From the NCBI GenBank assembly GCA_003560355.1, contig PWIP01000030.1, positions 1 to 6,921 on the forward strand: a DNA stretch of 6,921 bases, read 5' to 3'. Position numbers and translations under genes: made by a program. How positions within the stretch are numbered: position 1 is the stretch's first letter; every line of letters starts with the position of its first letter. The notes under the pieces are model-generated. The model saw nothing but the letters and a program-made list of their open reading frames with translations, searched no databases and was not told the DNA's origin. The DNA is from Candidatus Dojkabacteria bacterium. GTDB lineage: Bacteria; Patescibacteriota; Dojkabacteria; SC72; T1SED10-24. Shown one piece after another: positions 1 through 6,433 of the stretch.

Positions 1-2
1 CT

Positions 3-1541
3 ATTTCTGACGAAGAAAAATATGTTGAAACCCCTATCCCAACCCAAGAAATTTCAAAAGAGCCAAAGGGAGACAAAAAAGAATTAGCTCCACAATTTAG
101 TAATTGGAAATTTCCATCTCTCTCTTTACTACAAAATCCTGTAAAACAAAAACAAGACACAAAAATTCACGAAAGAAAAGCCGCCGTTATTGAAAAAACC
201 CTTGAAAGTTTTGGAGTTAGTTCAAGAGTAACAAATATTTCCATTGGACCAACAGTTGTACAATATGCATTAAGTATTACAGTAGGAACAAAGGTTGCAA
301 AAGTAAAAACCCTAACAAATGATTTAGCTCTCGCTCTAGCAGCACCAGCATCATCAGTAAGAGTTGAAGCTCCGATTCCTGGGACATCGTTAATTGGAGT
401 TGAAATTCCGAACCCTACACCAAATTTTGTCTATGTAAAAGAAATGGTCACTGAATTAATAAATTCAGAGAAATCATATGAATTACCTCTTTTACTTGGA
501 AAAAATGTCGCTGGAAAAACAGAAATACGAGACCTTGTTGATTTACCTCACCTTTTGGTTGCGGGAGCAACAGGAACTGGTAAATCCGTAGGTATAAATT
601 CAATAATTTTGGGTCTTTTAATGACAAAATCTCCAGATGAATTGAAATTCATTCTTGTTGATCCAAAAATGGTGGAAATGTCACTTTACAACGACATACC
701 CCACCTCTACACCCCAGTAATTGTAGATATGGAATTACTTAATAACGCCCTGCAATGGACTGTACAGGAGATGAATAGAAGATACAGAATCTTAAAACAA
801 GCTAAATTGAAGAAAATAACGGAATATCATAAGAAGGAAGGAGCAGAAAGTATGCCTTACATAGTAATAGTAATTGATGAAATGGCAGACTTAATGCTCT
901 CAACAGGTGTTGATGTTGAGTCAAAAATTGTAAGACTAGCTCAAATGTCCAGAGCCGTTGGAATCCATTTGATACTTGCAACTCAAAGACCTTCCGTAAA
1001 TGTAATAACAGGATTAATCAAAGCTAATGTACCTGGTAGGATGGCTTTCAGCGTTACAACATCAATAGACTCAAGAGTTGTAATTGATCAAATGGGAGCA
1101 GAAACACTAATTGGGATGGGTGATATGCTTTTTAAATCTCCTGCCAGTCCCAGACCGATAAGGATACAAGGAGCTTTTACAGATACCCCTGACATTGAAA
1201 ATGTTATCAATTTTGTCAAAGAACAAGCAGGAGAAGAAATAGAATTCCTAGACGATATAACCAAACCAACAGAAACAGAAACTACAACTACAGGAGAAAA
1301 AAGTCATTCAAAAGACCAGCTTTTTAAAGATGCCTTAAATGTCGTAGTAAACGCCCAAAAGGGTTCAGCATCATTGCTTCAAAGAAAACTACGTATTGGA
1401 TACAATAGAGCAGCAAGTCTCATTGATGACTTAGAAGAAGCAGGAGTACTAGGACCTCAAGACGGTAGTTCACCAAGGAAAGTTTTGATAACGAGCCCAG
1501 ATCAGTTTTTTGATTCAATGAACGAAAGTGAAGATGAATAA
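3..1541 (+). CDS. ftsK: DNA translocase FtsK (C-terminal part; 5' end outside window)
   Basis: This hexameric ATP-driven dsDNA pump works at the division septum to segregate chromosome termini and, in most bacteria, activate XerCD-dif recombination. The frame is open from base 3 with no start in view, so the membrane-anchored N-terminus lies upstream. About 512 residues are visible. They begin with a charged linker (roughly 1-50), followed by the FtsK alpha domain (about 60-150, with a typical APIPGTSLIGVEIPN stretch). The RecA-like beta domain has Walker A GATGTGKS at bases 564-587 and Walker B VIVIDEMADL near bases 864-893. The ATQRPSVNVITGLIKANVP block and the SIDSRVVIDQMGAE block are both intact. 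The C-terminal winged-helix gamma domain (about bases 1305-1490, with SLLQRKLRIGYNRAASLI) is the part that reads KOPS-type polarity sequences in known FtsKs. An internal ATG at 444 lies within the alpha/beta region and is not a plausible true start. The gene is followed at once by a RodZ-like gene, fitting a division/shape cluster. Identification is very secure. Confidence 0.97.
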   Translation: MSDEEKYVETPIPTQEISKEPKGDKKELAPQFSNWKFPSLSLLQNPVKQKQDTKIHERKAAVIEKTLESFGVSSRVTNISIGPTVVQYALSITVGTKVAKVKTLTNDLALALAAPASSVRVEAPIPGTSLIGVEIPNPTPNFVYVKEMVTELINSEKSYELPLLLGKNVAGKTEIRDLVDLPHLLVAGATGTGKSVGINSIILGLLMTKSPDELKFILVDPKMVEMSLYNDIPHLYTPVIVDMELLNNALQWTVQEMNRRYRILKQAKLKKITEYHKKEGAESMPYIVIVIDEMADLMLSTGVDVESKIVRLAQMSRAVGIHLILATQRPSVNVITGLIKANVPGRMAFSVTTSIDSRVVIDQMGAETLIGMGDMLFKSPASPRPIRIQGAFTDTPDIENVINFVKEQAGEEIEFLDDITKPTETETTTTGEKSHSKDQLFKDALNVVVNAQKGSASLLQRKLRIGYNRAASLIDDLEEAGVLGPQDGSSPRKVLITSPDQFFDSMNESEDE

Positions 1542-1577
1542 CAGAATTAGACCTATACAAAATTCCAGAATCTCTCT

Positions 1578-1581
1578 AGGA
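1578..1581 (+). promoter_or_regulatory. Putative ribosome binding site for the RodZ-like gene
   Basis: AGGA lies 6 nt before the ATG at 1588 (six bases intervene between the end of the motif and the start codon). It is the only start in the window with a purine-rich motif at a usable distance, and it helps favour ATG 1588 over the upstream GTG 1528 and ATG 1534. The motif is short and the region is A-rich, so chance occurrence is possible. Confidence 0.4.
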
Positions 1582-1587
1582 AAAAAG

Positions 1588-2523
1588 ATGGAAACTATTG
1601 GAGATAGTTTAAAAAAAGAAAGAAAAAGACAAAAAAAAGACTTACAAACCATCTCTCTAGATACAAAAATAGAGAAGAAAAAGTTAAAAGCTCTTGAAGA
1701 AAACAATTTCCAACTTTTTGATTCACCCGTTGGAACAAAAGGATTTATACGTATTTATGCTCAATATTTAAACTTAGATCCTGAAAAAATTCTAGCTATT
1801 TACAGAAGGGATTTTGGAGAAAAAAAACAAAAACACAAAATACATGAACCAAAACAAAACGAAAAAAAAACTTTCTCTTGGAAATACCTCTACCTACTAA
1901 TCCCAATACTTCTTTTAATCGTAACTTTAACCTACCTATACACACAATTTAGTGATTTTCAAAATCCTCCAGAGCTAAAAATCCTTGAACCTGAAAATAA
2001 CATAGTTGTTGATGAAGAAATTTTGGAAATTAAGGGTACAACTGATGATGATGCAATAGTAGAAGTAGGTAATTCTAAAGTACCTGTTGACGACAATGGC
2101 GATTTTACAACAAGTATACCTATGAAAGTAGGAGACAATACAATAACCATAAGGGCAGTAAGTGCTAGAAATCCAGCTAGAGAAACCGTTGAAATACTTT
2201 ACATAACTTATGAACCAATAGAAGAAGAGGAGGAAGATGATGATGAAAAAAAGGAGGAAGAAATGATAGAAGAAATAATCTTGAATGTGAAGGTAGAGAA
2301 TAATCCAACTTGGGTAGAAGTTGTCATAGATGACCAACTCATAATAGCTCAGGTACTGCAACCAGGCTATGAAAACAACTTTGAAGCAGAAAGAAATATT
2401 TCCGTAAATACAAGTATACTTCAAAACGTAAAGGTTGAGATAAATGAACAACCTCGGGGACTTTCTTCAGAAACTTTTTCAATCCAGTGCGAAATAGTAG
2501 AAGATGAGTTGGAATGTAAGTAG
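1588..2523 (+). CDS. rodZ: RodZ-like membrane protein with HTH, Ig-like and DUF4115-like domains
   Basis: RodZ proteins link the cytoplasmic MreB cytoskeleton to the cell-wall elongation machinery. From ATG 1588 the product has 311 residues. Residues 3-75 form a HTH_25/Cro-like domain (IGDSLKKER..., then DSPVGTKGFIRIYAQYLNLD), the hallmark RodZ N-terminus. A Lys-rich linker (about 77-96) follows, then a single membrane helix (about 98-118). An Ig-like beta domain spans about 126-208 (KILEPENN, IKGTTDDDAIVEV, DNGDFTTSIPMKVGDN). A strongly acidic linker lies at about 212-226, and a DUF4115-type domain at about 231-305 (TWVEVVIDDQ, QPGYENNFEAERNISV). The topology should be N-in/C-out. Start choice: GTG 1528 would overlap ftsK by 14 nt, and ATG 1534 is also possible. 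ATG 1588 is preferred because family members begin just before the IG(D/E)xL motif and because AGGA precedes it. The gene is probably co-transcribed with ftsK. The family call is strong; an actual interaction with MreB is inferred. Confidence 0.88.
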   Translation: METIGDSLKKERKRQKKDLQTISLDTKIEKKKLKALEENNFQLFDSPVGTKGFIRIYAQYLNLDPEKILAIYRRDFGEKKQKHKIHEPKQNEKKTFSWKYLYLLIPILLLIVTLTYLYTQFSDFQNPPELKILEPENNIVVDEEILEIKGTTDDDAIVEVGNSKVPVDDNGDFTTSIPMKVGDNTITIRAVSARNPARETVEILYITYEPIEEEEEDDDEKKEEEMIEEIILNVKVENNPTWVEVVIDDQLIIAQVLQPGYENNFEAERNISVNTSILQNVKVEINEQPRGLSSETFSIQCEIVEDELECK

Positions 2524-2527
2524 TTCC

Positions 2528-2556
2528 TAGACCCCAAGACGAAAAAAACATATAAT
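2528..2556 (+). promoter_or_regulatory. Sigma-70-type promoter for dnaG, predicted leaderless
   Basis: A perfect -10 hexamer TATAAT lies at 2551-2556. A -35-like TAGACC (4 of 6 matches to TTGACA) lies at 2528-2533, and the spacer is exactly 17 bp. Only six bases separate the -10 box from the dnaG ATG at 2563, so the usual start-point distance places transcription initiation at or within a base of the A of the ATG. No Shine-Dalgarno sequence fits in that space. The promoter sits in the 39-nt gap after the RodZ-like gene. What is seen is the motif and its spacing; promoter activity and leaderless translation are inferred. Confidence 0.7.
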
Positions 2557-2562
2557 CAAGCA

Positions 2563-4269
2563 ATGGATAGTAGAGAAAATATTGACGAAATTAAAAGCCG
2601 ACTGGATATAGTTCCAATCGTTGAGAGACAAGTAAAGCTCAAAAAAGCTGGGAAAAATTTTGTAGGGCTTTGTCCCTTCCATAGTGAAAAAACGCCCTCA
2701 TTCATAGTAAGTCCATCAATACAAAGATACAAGTGTTTTGGATGTGGAGAAAGTGGAGACATCTTTAACTTCGTTGAAAAAACAGAACATTTAGATTTTG
2801 TAGATGTTTTAGAAAAACTGGCAAAAGAAGCTGGTGTAAAGTTAAAAAAAGCAAGTTCATTTAATCAAACTTTTGCAAAAATTTTTGAAATTAACAACAT
2901 AGCAGCAGAATTCTATGCCAAAGAATTACTTGCAAATACTGACGCCAGGAACTACATTTTCAATAAGAGAAAGTTTACTCAAGAAGCTGTAAAAAACTTC
3001 ATGATTGGATATGCCGTAGGAGGGACAAAGCTTTTAGAACATATTAAAACAAAAGGCTCATTTTCAAAAATGGAATTACTTTCAAGTGGTCTATTTACTG
3101 AAAAAAATGGATATATTAGAGATCGTTTTTTCAAAAGAATCATGTTCCCGATACACGACACACAAGGAAAAATCGTTGGATTTACTGGAAGAATTTTAGA
3201 AAATTCAAAATATGGACCAAAGTATTTACATACTCCAGAGACAAGCCTTTTTAAAAAGAGCAAACTTCTTTACGGGCTTTTTCAAGCTAAAACGTATATA
3301 AGGGAGGCAGACCTATGTATTATGTGTGAAGGTACTACAGATGTAATCTCAGCTCATCAACAAGAAACAAAGAACGTAGTAGCTCCATTAGGCACAGCAG
3401 TAGCACAAGAACAATTAAAACTATTAACAAGATTTTCAAAAAACTTACTCCTACTTATGGACAATGACGAAGCAGGACAAAATGCCCTAGAAAGATATTT
3501 TACACTTGGAATTGAACTAGATTTAAACCTCTACACAAACACATCAGCACCTTACGAAGACTTAGATGAATTAATGCAAAAAGACAGTAAAAAGATAAAA
3601 GAGATAATTAAAAACAAAAAAGATCTTTTCACTCACTTAATTTTGAGAAAACTTGAAAACAAAGACATAAATAATTACAAAGATTACAAAGAAATTATTT
3701 CCTACATATCATATTTACTTGATAGCGTTAAAGACAAAAAATCCTATGAATTTTTTCTAAATCAAGCAGAAAAAATAACCACTATTAAAAAAGATTTTTT
3801 TTCAAGAGAAAAGGAATACTTAGAAAAATCAGAAACACCAAAAATTACACAAAATCAAGAAAAACTAGAAAAAGAAGTTTTTTTCCTTTCACTCATTCTT
3901 CATTTTGAAGAAATTGCATTTTTGAAAAAAACAGATCTCAAATACTTTTTAAATAAAGAAATTAAACATATACTGGAATATATACAGAATATGGAAAGCC
4001 TTGATGAAGAAGTTTTGCTCAAAACTTTCTCAAATTCAGAACTATTAAATCAATCCATATTTGAAAGCTCTAGACTTGATATTGATATCACAAAAAAAGA
4101 CAAATATCTTTCAAACAGCTACAAAATCATTAAAAAAGAGAATATTGAGAAGATTATTAAACAGTTAAGAGTTAAAGAAACCATAGCTATTCAAGAAAAA
4201 AACAGGAAGAAAGCAGAGCAAATAGAGCATGAGATAATTCGTTTAAAAAAACTTCAGGCAGAAGAATAA
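2563..4269 (+). CDS. dnaG: DNA primase DnaG
   Basis: This enzyme synthesises short RNA primers at the replication fork in partnership with the DnaB helicase. The 568 residues match the usual bacterial length (about 580-640) with a slightly short tail. The N-terminal CHC2 zinc-binding domain has ligands Cys37, His40, Cys58 and Cys61 (CPFHSEKTPSF, then YKCFGCGESGD). The RNA-polymerase core includes YGPKYLHTPETSLFKKS (about 217-233). The Toprim fold shows Glu256 in EGTTD, Asp300 and Asp302 in MDNDEAG, and a third acidic cluster with Asp333 and Asp335 (EDLDEL). All metal-coordinating acids are therefore present, though EGTTD and MDND replace the commoner EGYxD and xDGD. The C-terminal region (about 430-568) is helical and charged, in the position of the helicase-interaction domain, but too diverged to match residue by residue. 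ATG 2563 is the natural start, as the primase N-terminus IDEIKSRLDIV follows directly. The gene heads a probable unit with the downstream methyltransferase and rsmA. The usual rpoD partner is not adjacent. Confidence 0.97.
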   Translation: MDSRENIDEIKSRLDIVPIVERQVKLKKAGKNFVGLCPFHSEKTPSFIVSPSIQRYKCFGCGESGDIFNFVEKTEHLDFVDVLEKLAKEAGVKLKKASSFNQTFAKIFEINNIAAEFYAKELLANTDARNYIFNKRKFTQEAVKNFMIGYAVGGTKLLEHIKTKGSFSKMELLSSGLFTEKNGYIRDRFFKRIMFPIHDTQGKIVGFTGRILENSKYGPKYLHTPETSLFKKSKLLYGLFQAKTYIREADLCIMCEGTTDVISAHQQETKNVVAPLGTAVAQEQLKLLTRFSKNLLLLMDNDEAGQNALERYFTLGIELDLNLYTNTSAPYEDLDELMQKDSKKIKEIIKNKKDLFTHLILRKLENKDINNYKDYKEIISYISYLLDSVKDKKSYEFFLNQAEKITTIKKDFFSREKEYLEKSETPKITQNQEKLEKEVFFLSLILHFEEIAFLKKTDLKYFLNKEIKHILEYIQNMESLDEEVLLKTFSNSELLNQSIFESSRLDIDITKKDKYLSNSYKIIKKENIEKIIKQLRVKETIAIQEKNRKKAEQIEHEIIRLKKLQAEE

Positions 4270-4285
4270 TTTTTTGAAAAAATAT

Positions 4286-5209
4286 ATGACAAAAATAACA
4301 GATTATGATAAATTTGGTTACGACTATAAAGAGTATTGGAAAGACAGAGTCTACGAGGACAAGGCTGAAAGGATTGTCCTTGAGAGATATTTGAAGGATT
4401 TTAAAGGGAAGTTTTTTTTGGATATTGGAGGGTCCTTTGGTCGTAACCTACAGGCCTACCGTTTCATCGATGAAACTCCCATAATTTTAGACTATTCCCT
4501 AAAAACTCTAAAGAAATATAAAAATGAGATACTTAAACAGCACCCCAAAGTTCGCTTAATAGCAGCGAATGCATACAACATGCCTTTCAAAAAAAATTGC
4601 ATTGATGCCTCTATCCTAATCAGAACCCTTCATCATATAGAAGAACAAGAAAGGCTGTTTGATGAAATTAATAGAGTTATGAAAAACAATGGAATATTTA
4701 TTCTTGAATATGCCAACAAACTGCACCTTAAAGCCAGAATCAAGTGGTTATTGAAACTAGACTTTGACAAATTTTCAACACAACCATATCAACAACCAAC
4801 CAAAGGTCATTTTGAAGGCTCTAGGGACGGTGAGGAAGCCACATTCTTAAATTTTCACCCACGAAATATAACAAAATTGTTACATAATTCTGACTTCAAA
4901 ATTCTTAAAAAAACAAATTGTTCTTTTTTTAGAATAAAATTTCTAAAAAAGCTCGTTCCTTTTCCCCTTCTCATGGCATTTGAAAAGTTCTTCCAAAAAA
5001 CTCTATCTTGGACAAATATTTCCCCCAGTATAGTTTTGAAAAATCAGAAAATTGGAGAAAAAGCTGGTGAAACTTTTCAAAGCTTTGAAGAAATCCTTTG
5101 TTGTCCAGGCTGTAAGGAAGATTTAGAGTTTTCTAAACAGAATGCAAAATGTAAAAATTGTAAAAAAACATTTGAACAAGAAAATGGAATATGGGATTTT
5201 CGAATATAA
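4286..5209 (+). CDS. SAM-dependent methyltransferase with C-terminal Trm112-like zinc ribbon
   Basis: This is a class I (Rossmann-fold) methyltransferase whose substrate cannot be told from sequence. From ATG 4286 it has 307 residues. Motif I is LDIGGSFGRN (about 44-53), an acidic residue at the end of strand 2 lies in ILDYS (Asp69), the motif II region is AANAYNMPF, and a Methyltransf_11-like segment reads RTLHHIEEQERLFDEINRVMKNNG. Residues about 145-255 form a helical extension with a hydrophobic patch (LVPFPLLMAF). The last 40 residues form a zinc ribbon with Cys273, Cys276, Cys289 and Cys292 (CPGC...CKNC) ending GIWDFRI, as in Trm112/UPF0434-type domains. In archaea and eukaryotes Trm112 is a separate activating subunit of tRNA, rRNA and release-factor methyltransferases; here it is fused in cis. 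A TTG at 4274 would add four residues; ATG is preferred. The gene starts 16 nt after dnaG and its end overlaps rsmA by 19 nt, suggesting co-transcription and coupling. An RNA or translation-related target is inferred from context only; lipid or small-molecule methylation is equally open. Confidence 0.85.
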   Translation: MTKITDYDKFGYDYKEYWKDRVYEDKAERIVLERYLKDFKGKFFLDIGGSFGRNLQAYRFIDETPIILDYSLKTLKKYKNEILKQHPKVRLIAANAYNMPFKKNCIDASILIRTLHHIEEQERLFDEINRVMKNNGIFILEYANKLHLKARIKWLLKLDFDKFSTQPYQQPTKGHFEGSRDGEEATFLNFHPRNITKLLHNSDFKILKKTNCSFFRIKFLKKLVPFPLLMAFEKFFQKTLSWTNISPSIVLKNQKIGEKAGETFQSFEEILCCPGCKEDLEFSKQNAKCKNCKKTFEQENGIWDFRI

Positions 5210-5961
5210 GCAAACCTAAAAGATCTCTAGGACAAAATTTCTTTGTGAATGAAAATCTTGGTCGTAATATTGTAAAAAGAACTTTGGAAACAAATCCCCA
5301 TTGTATCATTGAAATTGGCTCTGGTAGAGGTTTTTTTACAAAACTCTTTGTTGAAATGGGAGTTAAGATTTTTGCTATTGAAAAAGATGATACTTTAGGT
5401 GAAAATTTAAAGTTCCTTTTTCCTGAAATAGAAGTTTTTAACGAAGATATCTTTTCTGAAAATCTACTTGCTCTTTTTCAAAAAAAAGAAGAATGTGTTT
5501 GTTTTGGTTCTTTACCCTACAATGTTTCTAAAAAAATAATAAGTTATCTAGCAAAAAATTCTAATATTGTAAATTTCTATTTCATAATCCAAAAAGAAGT
5601 TGCACAAAAATACGCATCTCAAGAAAAAAGTTCCCTTTTATCCATAACCACCAAGTTGTATTTTGACAGTAAAATTCTTTTTGACATTTCCCCTGAAAAT
5701 TTCAAACCCAGACCCAATGTTGTTAGTAGTTTTATAAAATTTTCAAGGAATCATAATCTTAAACTTGTCAAAAATCTTGAAGGGTTTCTAGAATATTTGC
5801 ACAGAGCTTTTAAACAACCTCGTAAAAAGTTGAAAAACAACGTTATTAAACACTACATACCATCTGATGAAATCTTTGAGTTGTTGAATAAAAGAGCAGA
5901 AGATTTTAATTTGGATGAACATTTATACATTTGGGAAAACTTAGAACCAAAAGCCATTTAG
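5191..5961 (+). CDS. rsmA: 16S rRNA (adenine-N6,N6)-dimethyltransferase RsmA/KsgA
   Basis: RsmA dimethylates two adjacent adenines in the 3'-terminal hairpin of 16S rRNA late in 30S subunit assembly. The 256 residues are a little short for the family (about 260-290). Seen in order are the N-terminal signature KPKRSLGQNFFVNENL (8-23), SAM motif I IEIGSGRGFFT (40-50), acidic Glu64 in FAIEKDD, Asp86 in NEDIF, and motif IV SLPYNVSKKI (107-116). These are followed by IIQKEVAQKYA, FKPRPNVVSSF, and the C-terminal domain with RAFKQPRKKLKNNV and RAEDFNLDEH. The family motif is usually NLPY; here Asn is replaced by Ser107. The start ATG 5191 lies inside the 3' end of the methyltransferase gene. It is the only ATG that retains the complete conserved N-terminus, and no Shine-Dalgarno motif is evident. 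Erm resistance methylases share the fold, but the C-terminal domain and GQNF signature favour the housekeeping enzyme. Confidence 0.94.
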   Translation: MGFSNISKPKRSLGQNFFVNENLGRNIVKRTLETNPHCIIEIGSGRGFFTKLFVEMGVKIFAIEKDDTLGENLKFLFPEIEVFNEDIFSENLLALFQKKEECVCFGSLPYNVSKKIISYLAKNSNIVNFYFIIQKEVAQKYASQEKSSLLSITTKLYFDSKILFDISPENFKPRPNVVSSFIKFSRNHNLKLVKNLEGFLEYLHRAFKQPRKKLKNNVIKHYIPSDEIFELLNKRAEDFNLDEHLYIWENLEPKAI

Positions 5962-5970
5962 TGATATAAT
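5942..5970 (+). promoter_or_regulatory. Extended -10 promoter for the membrane-protein gene, predicted leaderless
   Basis: A perfect extended -10 element, TGATATAAT, lies at 5962-5970 (TG, one base, TATAAT). A weak -35-like TAGAAC (3 of 6 matches) lies at 5942-5947 with a 17-bp spacer; an extended -10 box can work without a good -35. Seven bases separate TATAAT from the ATG at 5978, so transcription should begin at about that ATG. The -35 and part of the spacer lie in the last codons of rsmA. The arrangement repeats that seen before dnaG. Motif and spacing are observed; function is inferred. Confidence 0.7.
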
Positions 5971-5977
5971 TGGCCAC

Positions 5978-6433
5978 ATGCAAAAACACAAGCAAGTAGA
6001 ACAATTAGACATGGGACTAAAGGAGCCCGCTTTGAATAGGTTTAGGAACTGGAGGTATAGAACAGAGCTTTTTTTTACTGGCGTAAGAACTAATAGTCTT
6101 TTTACCGCACCTTTTCTTTGGATTTCTTGTTCACTGGTAATTTCTTTGATTTTAGTACAAAATTATTACTACGTAAGCTTCATAGAACAATTGCCCAAAG
6201 AAGTCCCTCTTTTTGCAATAGCCAAAAGTCCAGAACTAAGACTGGTAAATAAAGACTTTTTGCTCTGGATTATAATTTTTTCTATAATTTTAACAATTAT
6301 TTCCATATTTATATCAGCAAGAACCTATTACAAGTTTAAATTTATATCTATTTTTACAATGACAAATCTTGTATTAGGTTTACTTTTGTTAACAATATCG
6401 TATATTAAAATTTTTACTACATATATTTTTTAA
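5978..6433 (+). CDS. Small three-helix membrane protein of unknown function
   Basis: I cannot assign a function. The 151-residue product has a charged, basic N-terminus (about 1-38, with RFRNWRYRTE) and three likely membrane helices at about 41-63, 94-114 and 121-146. A polar loop of about 30 residues lies between helices 1 and 2 and contains QLPKEVPLFA followed by SPELRLVNK. That loop recalls LP-x-x-VPLF-type segments that I associate with small hypothetical membrane proteins of CPR genomes; this is memory, not a search. There is no signal-peptide cleavage site and no catalytic motif. ATG 5978 is chosen because an extended -10 box lies seven bases before it; ATG 6011 is the only near alternative. 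The stop codon abuts the start of a WecA-like transferase, so the two genes are probably expressed together, hinting at an envelope role. Confidence 0.8.
   Translation: MQKHKQVEQLDMGLKEPALNRFRNWRYRTELFFTGVRTNSLFTAPFLWISCSLVISLILVQNYYYVSFIEQLPKEVPLFAIAKSPELRLVNKDFLLWIIIFSIILTIISIFISARTYYKFKFISIFTMTNLVLGLLLLTISYIKIFTTYIF
6422..6427 (+). promoter_or_regulatory. Possible -10 element before the WecA-like gene
   Basis: TATATT (5 of 6 matches to TATAAT) lies six bases before the ATG at 6434, the same spacing as before dnaG. No -35-like hexamer is found 16-18 bp upstream, and the surrounding sequence is very AT-rich, so a chance match is quite likely. If real, it would give a leaderless transcript starting within the 3' end of the preceding gene. 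Confidence 0.25.

Noticed and set aside
1975..2451. A 158-residue open frame on the minus strand.
   Set aside because: It lies opposite the RodZ-like gene, is extremely rich in Tyr, Phe and Ile with no recognisable domain, and has the look of an antisense shadow.
2979..3263. A minus-strand open frame of 94 codons inside dnaG.
   Set aside because: It is opposite the conserved catalytic core of the primase, with no recognisable motif or start signal.
3785..3802. A-run followed by an 8-T run inside dnaG, considered as a slippage or phase-variation site.
   Set aside because: The frame continues normally on both sides and such runs are expected in AT-rich coding sequence encoding Lys and Phe.
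4270..4282. TTTTTTGAAAAAA between dnaG and the methyltransferase, considered as an intrinsic terminator.
   Set aside because: The inverted repeat has a one-base centre and no G-C pairs, so it cannot form a stable hairpin; the 16-nt gap also suits co-transcription.
5191..5961. The adenine dimethylase considered as an Erm-type macrolide-resistance gene.
   Set aside because: It has the RsmA N-terminal GQNF signature and the RsmA-type C-terminal domain, and sits among housekeeping genes with matching composition.
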